Positions 1-5,063 of a stretch of DNA of 5,063 nucleotides are shown piece by piece (position 1 is the first letter of the stretch; every line of letters starts with the position of its first letter). Below the pieces are notes generated by a model that had not been told where the DNA came from, ran no database searches, and saw only the letters and a list, made by a program, of their open reading frames with translations. The translations under genes were made by a program, and so were the position numbers. The stretch comes from DMER64 sp041654355. Its GTDB lineage: Bacteria; Bacteroidota; Bacteroidia; Bacteroidales; UBA932. The stretch lies in assembly GCA_041654355.1 (NCBI GenBank), contig JBAZDQ010000104.1, positions 1 to 5,063 on the forward strand, read 5' to 3'.

Positions 1-1118
1 GTATTGTCTCCCTGCCATTCCCAGCTCTGGAATTCATCCGACATCTTCCGTTTTTCCATGGGTTTGTAACTCAGTTCCAGTGTCTGATCCTTAAAAGCGT
101 CTGTTTCTATGGTTTTCCATGTTTTGTCTTCCATATTGAAGACTACCAGGGAATACTGGGGCATGTTTTTTTCTCCCGGCATTTCGTATTTGTAGCGTTC
201 CAGTTTGGGACGCGGCTGGGCAAGGACATTCACCACGAAAAGGTCCTGCACTTTCGTTTCATCGGAACGGATCATGGCAAAATGTTTTGAATCGGGGCTC
301 CAGATCAAACCACGCACGCCGGTGCGTTTGTTCAACTCGGTGGAATCGGCATAAAAATCCTGGGATCCGGACCCGAAGGCAAAATCGCGGGTTCCATCCG
401 TGGTCAGCTGATGTTCCACAATGGTGGAATCTTTCTCGTCTTTGCGGGCTTTTTCAAAATTTTCCCAATCCATCCAGAAGAGATTGAAATTGCGGGAAAA
501 GACCACATATTCTTTGTTGGGGGAAATGTTGGCCCAACGGGGTACGGGGTCTTCTTTTTCCTGATCTTCCAACCAGGTAAGGGTGCGGGTTTTCCAGCTG
601 TATTCAAAGAAGAACAGACGCGGTTCTTTGCCGCCTTTCTTTTTGTCAGCTCTTTCTTTGTTGCCCTCACCCTCTTTTTCATCACCTTCTTTTTTGTCCT
701 CTTTTTTGTCCACCATTTCGGTGCCCTGAATGAAGAAGGTAAATGTCTGGTCATCTTTTAGTTTCAGGTCTTTTAAAGGCAGATTCTGTGCGTCAAAGGG
801 ATCTTTTACAATACGGGTAAGTTCAGCGGCCAGCTTGTCCCGGTCAAAGAGTTCCGTGCGGGTTCCCTTTCCGGGATCGATAACATACCAGTTGTTGCCT
901 TGTGGTGTTTTGTATTCATACCAGAAGAGGTCCGAGGTCTTAAACCAATTGGGACGAACATTGGTGGAGAACACCATTTTGTTGATCTTTTTTGCGGAAA
1001 AACGTGAAGCCAGTTCGTAATTGGCTTTTTCGCGCACCGGCCCTCTCTGCGGTTGTGCCTGGAGTGATAGTCCGGCAATAATTACAAGGCCTGCAAGCAA
1101 CATCCTTTTCATTATCAT
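1..1118 (-). CDS. S9 family (DPP IV-type) exported peptidase, N-terminal part, cut by left edge
   Basis: This is an open frame of 372 codons with no stop before the window edge. It starts at ATG 1118; a second in-frame ATG at 1112 would give MKRMLLAG and is equally plausible. The first 21 residues form a signal peptide: short basic start (KR), hydrophobic LLAGLVIIAGLSL core, then LQA before Gln22, so the product is exported, probably to the periplasm. The mature part reads as the N-terminal beta-propeller of prolyl oligopeptidase/DPP IV proteins. Blade-like repeats include ISPNKEYVVF (198-207) followed by NLFWMDWENF, and WSPDSKHF (273-280). Family members usually have 700-850 residues, with the Ser-Asp-His hydrolase domain at the C-terminus. 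That domain lies outside the window, so activity cannot be judged. A Lys/Glu-rich stretch occupies residues 136-165. The gene begins 18 bases after the membrane acyltransferase gene and is probably cotranscribed with it. The likely role is trimming dipeptides from peptides in the envelope. The family call is firm; the exact specificity is not. Confidence 0.85.
   Translation of the reverse strand, partial: MIMKRMLLAGLVIIAGLSLQAQPQRGPVREKANYELASRFSAKKINKMVFSTNVRPNWFKTSDLFWYEYKTPQGNNWYVIDPGKGTRTELFDRDKLAAELTRIVKDPFDAQNLPLKDLKLKDDQTFTFFIQGTEMVDKKEDKKEGDEKEGEGNKERADKKKGGKEPRLFFFEYSWKTRTLTWLEDQEKEDPVPRWANISPNKEYVVFSRNFNLFWMDWENFEKARKDEKDSTIVEHQLTTDGTRDFAFGSGSQDFYADSTELNKRTGVRGLIWSPDSKHFAMIRSDETKVQDLFVVNVLAQPRPKLERYKYEMPGEKNMPQYSLVVFNMEDKTWKTIETDAFKDQTLELSYKPMEKRKMSDEFQSWEWQGDN
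624..713 (-). other. Lys/Glu-rich low-complexity segment within the S9 peptidase
   Basis: Residues 136-165 of the peptidase are almost all K, E, D, G, N and R (it begins VDKKEDKKEGDEKEGEG). They sit between the strands TFTFFIQGTEM and PRLFFFEYSW. As seen in the sequence, the stretch interrupts beta-strand-like sequence without breaking the frame. I infer a flexible, highly charged surface loop on a propeller blade. Similar charged loops of varying length are, as far as I recall, usual in Bacteroidota members of this family. Confidence 0.7.
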
Positions 1119-1136
1119 AGATTCAGGTTTTAAGGT

Positions 1137-2312
1137 TTATATTTTAATGATGATCTTTCTTTTATACAGGGCTATGGCCATTAAGGTAAACACGGCCACA
1201 TACAGGATTGCATAGGCCAGGGATCCTGCCGGGTTATCTCCCAGTACAGGAACACATACGTTATTGTAAAGCCAACCCAATGGGGTAGCCGTTCCACCGG
1301 AAGCCGTTTGCCAGTGAATAAGCCGGCCAAATACCTTTGCAAAAAGACCGGACATCACAAAGGCAAACAACGGGTTAAGACCCAGGGCCTTGAAAGGCAT
1401 GAACCATTTTTCCTTTCCCTTAATGTCAATCAGGTAAACAAAGAAGCCCAGCAACAACAGGGTCCAGCCTCCGGCATAGAGCACATAGGAAGCGGTCCAC
1501 AACGGTTTGCTAATGGGCAGCCAGATGCTCCAGATCATGGCGGCACCCAGGCTTACCAGTCCCCAGGTATAAAGACTCCCGACTGCATCAATTTTTGCGG
1601 TGCTTTTCCGGATACATATCCCGGCCAGGTATCCCATCAGAACGGTTCCGGCACCGGAGATCATTCCCAATACGCCTTCGGGATCAAAAGGCAATCCGTA
1701 ACCCCGGTAAAGATGACCGGGTCCTACCAGGAACAGGTCCATTATGCGGGCAAAGTTTGTCTCCCTGGAATAGGGATCATCACCTCCGAAAAAGTACAGG
1801 AGTCCCCAGTGAAGCAACAAAACCAGGCCGAAAGCCCATACAATGCGACGCGGTTTTTTAAGCCAGAGGGCCAGGGTCCCGCCCAGGGCATAAGCCATGG
1901 CAATGCGCTGCAGCACCCCGAATATGCGCAGGTGGGAATAATAGGATCCCAGGTTTTCCCAGAACGTTAAACCGGGATCCGGTTTTACAAGGAAAAAGGG
2001 AAAAGCATTTAACAGCAGGCCTACTAAAAAGATCAGTACGGCCCGTTTGTACAATTTGGCATACCCGCTTCCCATGGAAAGGGTTCCGTCCAGGTACCTG
2101 GAAAAAGAAAAAGCCATGGCCGTTCCCACAATGAACAAGAAGAATGGGAATACCAGGTCAGTAGGCGTACAGCCAAACCATTCGGCGTGACGCAACGGGG
2201 GATAGATCTTGCTCCAGGTTCCCGGGTTGTTGACCAGGATCATACCGGCAATGGTCATCCCGCGTAAAACGTCCAGTGCCACGTACCTGTTTTTTGATGT
2301 AACCGAAGACAT
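1137..2312 (-). CDS. heparan-alpha-glucosaminide N-acetyltransferase-like membrane protein (COG4299/DUF5009)
   Basis: A 391-residue integral membrane protein, full length for its family (about 360-400). About ten hydrophobic segments are visible, near residues 13-30, 52-71, 90-109, 130-150, 157-175, 213-234, 247-266, 274-296, 309-328 and 365-383. The family signature is well kept: RYVALDVLRGMTIAGMILVNNPG (residues 9-31), then RHAEWFGCTPTDLVFPFF (41-58), GVLQRIA (132-138), DPEGVLG (210-216), KPLWTASYVLYAGG (269-282) and GLNPLFAFVMSG (311-322). His42 in the HAEW motif matches the conserved histidine proposed as catalytic in human HGSNAT, which moves acetyl from acetyl-CoA across the lysosomal membrane onto glucosamine. 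Bacterial relatives include NagX proteins of N-acetylglucosamine gene clusters, but their reaction is poorly known, so no symbol is given. The start at 2312 puts the motif close to the N-terminus as in relatives. The gene begins 27 bases after rsmE, with a possible promoter in that gap. Family call is confident; substrate is unknown. Confidence 0.87.
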   Translation of the reverse strand: MSSVTSKNRYVALDVLRGMTIAGMILVNNPGTWSKIYPPLRHAEWFGCTPTDLVFPFFLFIVGTAMAFSFSRYLDGTLSMGSGYAKLYKRAVLIFLVGLLLNAFPFFLVKPDPGLTFWENLGSYYSHLRIFGVLQRIAMAYALGGTLALWLKKPRRIVWAFGLVLLLHWGLLYFFGGDDPYSRETNFARIMDLFLVGPGHLYRGYGLPFDPEGVLGMISGAGTVLMGYLAGICIRKSTAKIDAVGSLYTWGLVSLGAAMIWSIWLPISKPLWTASYVLYAGGWTLLLLGFFVYLIDIKGKEKWFMPFKALGLNPLFAFVMSGLFAKVFGRLIHWQTASGGTATPLGWLYNNVCVPVLGDNPAGSLAYAILYVAVFTLMAIALYKRKIIIKI

Positions 2313-2329
2313 TTATCAGATAGTTTTTA

Positions 2330-2337
2330 CAAATATA
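2330..2337 (-). promoter_or_regulatory. candidate Bacteroidota -7 box (TATATTTG) before the membrane acyltransferase gene
   Basis: On the minus strand the rsmE-acyltransferase gap contains TATATTTG, an exact match to the TAnnTTTG -7 consensus of Bacteroidota primary sigma factor promoters. It is 17 bases from the ATG at 2312. No good TTTG-type -33 element is seen about 20 bases upstream, where the end of rsmE reads GGTTTTCC. The short A/T-rich gap also makes a chance match quite likely. If real, it would give an mRNA with a very short leader. Confidence 0.27.
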
Positions 2338-2339
2338 CA

Positions 2340-3047
2340 TTATTTGAAAGAAGCCAGGAAAACCGTACTCAAAGCGGCCGTTTCCGTTCTTAATACCGAT
2401 TCTCCCAGGTCAACGGGAGTACAACCGGCATCCATGGCTTCCTGAATTTCCCGGGGGGAAAAATCGCCCTCGGGCCCTATTAAAAAAAGGATCCGGTTCC
2501 CGGCCTTATGAACCCATTCCTTGACGGGGCTGCGCTCTTGATCGGTCCAAACACAGGCAATAGCAGCGGATGCATTATCCAGAACCCCGGATTCCAGGAA
2601 CCCGGCAAACGAAACCGCCCGGTTAATAACGGGCATCTGGGCGCGTTTGCATTGCTTCATGGCGGAAATGGCAATACGTTCGGAGCGTTCTGTCTTGCAC
2701 TGTTTCCGCTCAGACCGTTCACAGATCAGCGGCGTAATGACGTCTATGCCCACTTCGGTTGCTTTTTCCACGAACCATTCAAAACGTTCCATGTTTTTTG
2801 GAGGGGCCACGGCTACATGCAAATGATAAGGCCTGGCGCCGTAATTTTCCTGTTTTTCTATTATCCGTATGCGGCATCCCCGTGGGTCAGGGTCTGTTAT
2901 CTCTCCGGTACACAGGGTCCCTTTTCCGTCAGCCAGGAAAACCGTATCTGACGCCTGAAGTCTGAGAACCCGCGCACAATGAGTGCTTTCCTGAGGGGAA
3001 AGGATGTATTCGGGTAATTGGATGTCAGGGGCGTAAAAAAAATACAT
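2340..3047 (-). CDS. rsmE: 16S rRNA (uracil1498-N3)-methyltransferase RsmE
   Basis: A 235-residue protein of normal RsmE length. RsmE uses S-adenosylmethionine to methylate N3 of U1498 in helix 44 of 16S rRNA in the assembled 30S subunit. The N-terminal part (about 1-70) is the PUA-like RNA-binding domain, with STHCARVLRL at 21-30. The SPOUT (trefoil-knot) methyltransferase domain follows, with VAPPKNMERFEWFVEKATEVG (80-100), the arginine-bearing ERSERK (110-115), MKQCKRAQMPVI (130-141), the SAM-site loop FLIGPEGDFSPREI (188-201) and the knot signature LGESVLRTETAA (214-225). All key motifs look intact. The segment ERSERKQCKTERSER contains ERSER twice, and KQCK recurs at 131-134. The start ATG at 3047 is 6 bases after the thioesterase stop, with no Shine-Dalgarno; codons 2-4 contain a run of eight T. 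Translational coupling with its upstream neighbour is likely. Confidence 0.96.
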   Translation of the reverse strand: MYFFYAPDIQLPEYILSPQESTHCARVLRLQASDTVFLADGKGTLCTGEITDPDPRGCRIRIIEKQENYGARPYHLHVAVAPPKNMERFEWFVEKATEVGIDVITPLICERSERKQCKTERSERIAISAMKQCKRAQMPVINRAVSFAGFLESGVLDNASAAIACVWTDQERSPVKEWVHKAGNRILFLIGPEGDFSPREIQEAMDAGCTPVDLGESVLRTETAALSTVFLASFK

Positions 3048-3053
3048 ATAAGC

Positions 3054-3437
3054 CTATAAGGTTAGCCATTCCTGTGGTAAAGGGAACGACTTTCCGGTGG
3101 ATTTATCAAAAGTTGACATAACACTCCGGGAGCGCACCCGTATAGTTCCCTTTTCATCTACGATTTCCTGCAGGAAATGAAGGCTGCGTTCCCCGGCTTT
3201 TTCAACAGAAGTTTCTACATAAAGCGCATCTCCCAGGAAACAAGGCATCATATAATCGTACTCTGTGTGAACCAATATCAGCACCCGGGTATCTTTAAAA
3301 AAATCGGGGTGGTAGGTTGATCGGTTAATAAAAAAATCCGTGCGGGCCACATCGCAATAATGCCCGAACATGACGTTGTTCACATGCCCCAACATGTCTA
3401 TGTCATTGAAACGGATCTGAATGGGTGTTCTCTGCAT
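3054..3437 (-). CDS. acyl-CoA thioesterase, 4-hydroxybenzoyl-CoA thioesterase (hotdog) family
   Basis: A 127-residue single hotdog-domain protein, normal length for the FadM/YbgC/4HBT group, probably cytoplasmic and multimeric. The signature FNDIDMLGHVNNVMFGHYCD lies at residues 10-29. Asp14 matches the catalytic aspartate (Asp17) of the Pseudomonas 4-hydroxybenzoyl-CoA thioesterase, and GHVNN is the version common in FadM-like acyl-CoA thioesterases. The remaining sequence (YDYMMPCFLGDALYVETSVEKA, then strand-like segments to the C-terminus) fits the antiparallel sheet around the long hotdog helix. The reaction is hydrolysis of an acyl- or aryl-CoA (or acyl carrier protein) thioester; the acyl group cannot be told from sequence. 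It lies 11 bases after tsaC and 6 before rsmE, so it appears to be a member of the same transcript with no obvious functional tie to the tRNA and rRNA modification genes around it. The start at 3437 puts the active-site motif at the usual distance from the N-terminus. Confidence 0.92.
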   Translation of the reverse strand: MQRTPIQIRFNDIDMLGHVNNVMFGHYCDVARTDFFINRSTYHPDFFKDTRVLILVHTEYDYMMPCFLGDALYVETSVEKAGERSLHFLQEIVDEKGTIRVRSRSVMSTFDKSTGKSFPLPQEWLTL

Positions 3438-3448
3438 GGTTTTATGGA

Positions 3449-4030
3449 TTAAGGTCTTATGATCTCAACTTCGTTGTTTGTCCCCAACCGTATGATAGAA
3501 GAAGGCTTCCCGGTGGCATTTTCTTCCAAAAACCGGGGAGCGGTCCAGTCGATCTTCCGGATCAAAGCCGGATCGATTTCCGAAAAATGCACCGGGGCTT
3601 TTGCCCCGCTGGTATTTGCCGAGGTGGACAACAAAGGCCTCTTTAATTTCCGGATCAACGCGCGGCAAAACCTTTGGTCGGGGATACGGATGGCTACACT
3701 TCCGTCCGGGGCCGCCACGCCGGGGGCAAGGTTCATGGCACCGGGGTAAATGATGGTCAGGGGTTTGTCGGCCACTTCCAAAAGTTCCGCGGCCATGGAT
3801 GGGATTTGTTCCACGTACCGCGATACCATATTCAGATCGGCTGCCAGAATAATGTAATTCTTAACGTCAGGCCTGTTCTTGATCTCCTTAACTTTTTGAA
3901 CGGCTTTTGCGTTGCACGCGTCACAGCCGATACCCCATACCGTATCTGTAGGGTACAAGATGATCCCGCCGGCGCGAAGTATTTCACCGGCCTTTTCCAC
4001 GTGCGGATATATATCCCGATTGTCTTTCAT
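3449..4030 (-). CDS. tsaC: L-threonylcarbamoyladenylate synthase (TsaC/YrdC, short form)
   Basis: A 193-residue YrdC-domain protein. It makes threonylcarbamoyl-AMP from threonine, bicarbonate and ATP; the TsaB/D/E complex then uses this to form t6A37 in ANN-decoding tRNAs. Visible family motifs are GGIILYPTDTVWGIGCDA (21-38), KEIKNRPDVKNYIILAAD (48-65, basic nucleotide-binding K/R region), PLTIIYPG (90-97), SVAIRIPD (111-118), RPLLSTSANTSG (131-142, the S-x-N ATP-site motif) and the end GKPSSIIRLG...VEIIRP (174-193). The length shows it is the short TsaC form, without the C-terminal Sua5 domain of two-domain enzymes. It starts 4 bases after the rhomboid stop and ends 11 bases before the thioesterase, with no Shine-Dalgarno, so coupled translation is likely. 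TsaC or the equivalent YwlC naming are both acceptable; a paralogue of YciO type is less likely because the nucleotide-site motifs are complete. Confidence 0.93.
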   Translation of the reverse strand: MKDNRDIYPHVEKAGEILRAGGIILYPTDTVWGIGCDACNAKAVQKVKEIKNRPDVKNYIILAADLNMVSRYVEQIPSMAAELLEVADKPLTIIYPGAMNLAPGVAAPDGSVAIRIPDQRFCRALIRKLKRPLLSTSANTSGAKAPVHFSEIDPALIRKIDWTAPRFLEENATGKPSSIIRLGTNNEVEIIRP

Positions 4031-4034
4031 ACTG

Positions 4035-4721
4035 TCAATAATAAAGTCTGTTTCTTTTTTTCCAGTACCGGATCAGAAAATACCCGAAGATCATCCCGCC
4101 CAGATGGGCAAAATGGGCAATGTTTCCGCCACCTATAAGGCCCAGTATCAGTTCAATGACGGCAAATATGATAACAAAATACTTGGCTTTCAGGGCTATG
4201 GGTAAAAAGATGATCCGTAGTTCATTGTTGGGGAACAACATCCCGTAGGCAAGCAAAATACCGTATACGGCCCCGGAAGCACCCACGGTGGGTGTATTCA
4301 TCAGGATCCGGTAACGGGCCAGCGCGTTCATGGCATCGGCCCCGTTTTCATTAATGGCATTGACCAGCGAGGAGGCTTCAATCCATTGTACCCCCATGTG
4401 CAGGGCGGCTGCCCCTAATCCTGTCACCAGGTAATAAAGGAGAAACTTTTTGGGACCCCAAAGCTGTTCCAGAACCGATCCGAACATCCAGAGTGCATAC
4501 ATATTGAATAACAAGTGCCCGAAATTGCCGTGCATGAAAATATGAGTTACAATCTGCCAGGGTTTGAAAAAAGCAGAAGCCGGGTAAAAGAGGGCAAAAT
4601 GTTCTATCATGAATTCCCTGTTGATCATGGTCAGGATCAACATGAATGCGTTGATGATAATAATGTTCTTGATTACAAGAGGTATACTGGCGAAAAAACC
4701 GCCCCGGTTGTATTGGTACAT
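4035..4721 (-). CDS. rhomboid family intramembrane serine protease
   Basis: A 228-residue membrane protein with six predicted helices, near residues 16-33, 57-83, 92-112, 147-163, 180-197 and 201-219, which is the basic bacterial rhomboid core. It should cleave other membrane proteins within or near their transmembrane segment. The catalytic dyad is visible: Ser149 in GASGAVYG and His206 in AHFAHLGGMIFG. The helix-2 signature HGNFGHLLFN supplies His64, His69 and Asn73, matching the oxyanion-side His150 and Asn154 region of E. coli GlpG. The L1 motif reads WQ (55-56) rather than the common WR. A polar loop of about 30 residues (roughly 113-144) lies between helices 3 and 4. The gene starts 3 bases after the mutL stop and ends 4 bases before tsaC, so it is almost certainly cotranscribed with both. 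A rhomboid after mutL is, to my knowledge, common in Bacteroidota. Natural substrates cannot be predicted. Confidence 0.95.
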   Translation of the reverse strand: MYQYNRGGFFASIPLVIKNIIIINAFMLILTMINREFMIEHFALFYPASAFFKPWQIVTHIFMHGNFGHLLFNMYALWMFGSVLEQLWGPKKFLLYYLVTGLGAAALHMGVQWIEASSLVNAINENGADAMNALARYRILMNTPTVGASGAVYGILLAYGMLFPNNELRIIFLPIALKAKYFVIIFAVIELILGLIGGGNIAHFAHLGGMIFGYFLIRYWKKRNRLYY

Positions 4722-4724
4722 AAT

Positions 4725-5063
4725 TTAACTAAAGTATTTGTCAATTTGTTCAATAGGTATTATGGTCGTACAGACCCTTCCGTCAGGTGTTCTGTCCGGT
4801 TCCCGGCAGGCAAACAGTCTGTCAATAATGTTGCGGTTTGCCGTTTGATTGTTTTCCTTTTCTGCCGCGGCCATCCTTCTTGCCAGCATGGCGGCCAGCC
4901 GTTCTCCGTAAACAGAAGCCGTTTCTTCTTCTTCTGGACCCGAGAGGATTTCCCTTACCGAGTCAATCACAGATTGCTCATCTACCGGGTGTTCCGGAGG
5001 TACGGCCGTGATGTTTTCATTCTGGTCTGTCTGAAAGCCCATTTGGAGTAGACGTTTGCGGTT
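4725..5063 (-). CDS. mutL: DNA mismatch repair protein MutL, C-terminal end, cut by right edge
   Basis: The frame is open to the window edge, giving the last 112 residues of a protein that should be about 600-650 long. The ATG at 5042 is an internal methionine, since seven in-frame codons (NRKRLLQ) precede it without a stop. The segment matches the MutL C-terminal dimerisation domain. It starts with LLQMGFQTD, which resembles the 'LGF' start of a conserved strand, and goes on to ERLAAMLARRMAAAEK (local residues 54-69), IIDRLFACREPDRTPDGR (79-96) and the end IPIEQIDKYFS. This LFAC...P..TPDG ending is the version I associate with Bacteroides-type MutL. MutL links mismatch-bound MutS to strand incision and removal. 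The CPHGR zinc-site motif of endonuclease-type MutL reads TPDGR here. The N-terminal ATPase domain and the DQHA motif are outside the window. The rhomboid gene follows after 3 bases. Confidence 0.9.
   Translation of the reverse strand, partial: NRKRLLQMGFQTDQNENITAVPPEHPVDEQSVIDSVREILSGPEEEETASVYGERLAAMLARRMAAAEKENNQTANRNIIDRLFACREPDRTPDGRVCTTIIPIEQIDKYFS

Noticed and set aside
411..761. Plus-strand open frame of 116 codons rich in Phe
   Set aside because: It is the complement of the S9 peptidase frame; the Phe runs are the reverse of Lys/Glu codons. It has no recognisable domain and the opposite strand has a clear gene.
1125..1138. Small direct repeat AGGTTT spaced by 8 bases between the last two genes
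   Set aside because: It is too short and A/T-rich to mean an operator, and no dyad symmetry or hairpin is present.
1308..1970. Plus-strand open frame of 220 codons
   Set aside because: It is antisense to the HGSNAT-like gene, whose family motifs are intact. The product is rich in Q, P and G with no family resemblance.
2158..2340. A 60-codon minus-strand frame whose ATG overlaps the rsmE stop (TAATG)
   Set aside because: The overlap looks like coupling, but the frame runs out of phase into the HGSNAT-like gene, encodes no recognisable motif and would compete with the better-supported start at 2312.
3674..4138. Plus-strand open frame of 154 codons
   Set aside because: It is the shadow of tsaC and the end of the rhomboid gene; no family features are seen.
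362..4310. Several GGATCC sites across the window
   Set aside because: They lie inside coding regions, in different frames, and come from common codon pairs such as Asp-Pro and Gly-Ser/Ile-Arg. No regular spacing suggests a signal.
4725..5042. A free-standing 105-residue hypothetical gene starting at ATG 5042
   Set aside because: The frame stays open upstream to the window edge and the whole segment matches the MutL C-terminus, so this ATG is an internal methionine.
4515..5051. Plus-strand open frame of 178 codons across the rhomboid-mutL junction
   Set aside because: It is antisense to two well-supported genes and shows no domain or start context.

Overview
The window is a dense, ordinary-looking stretch of a bacterial chromosome, most likely from the Bacteroidota (Bacteroidales-like). 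Four things point that way. The S9 peptidase and the MutL C-terminus are of the type common in that phylum. None of the six visible start codons has a Shine-Dalgarno sequence, and all have A/T-rich upstream stretches. One gap holds a TAnnTTTG box, the -7 element of the phylum. A rhomboid directly follows mutL. Base composition is roughly balanced by eye.

All seven genes lie on the minus strand, so transcription runs from high to low coordinates. In that order they are: the C-terminal end of mutL (cut by the right edge), a rhomboid intramembrane protease, a short-form threonylcarbamoyl-AMP synthase (TsaC/YrdC), a hotdog-fold acyl-CoA thioesterase, the 16S rRNA m3U1498 methyltransferase RsmE, a multi-pass membrane protein of the heparan-alpha-glucosaminide N-acetyltransferase-like family (COG4299), and the N-terminal 372 residues of a secreted S9 (DPP IV-type) peptidase cut by the left edge. 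Gaps between genes are 3, 4, 11, 6, 27 and 18 bases. I see no terminator hairpin, RNA gene, mobile element or CRISPR array, and no stretch above 30 bases lacks a gene.

The first five genes look like a housekeeping operon covering mismatch repair, membrane proteolysis, tRNA t6A synthesis, thioester hydrolysis and rRNA modification. The last two encode envelope proteins (a membrane acyltransferase-like protein and an exported peptidase). They may have their own promoter in the 27-base gap, or may simply be read through. I find no convincing evidence of a new biological system. The points most worth checking are the degenerate endonuclease motifs of MutL, the candidate internal promoter, and the Lys/Glu-rich insert in the peptidase.
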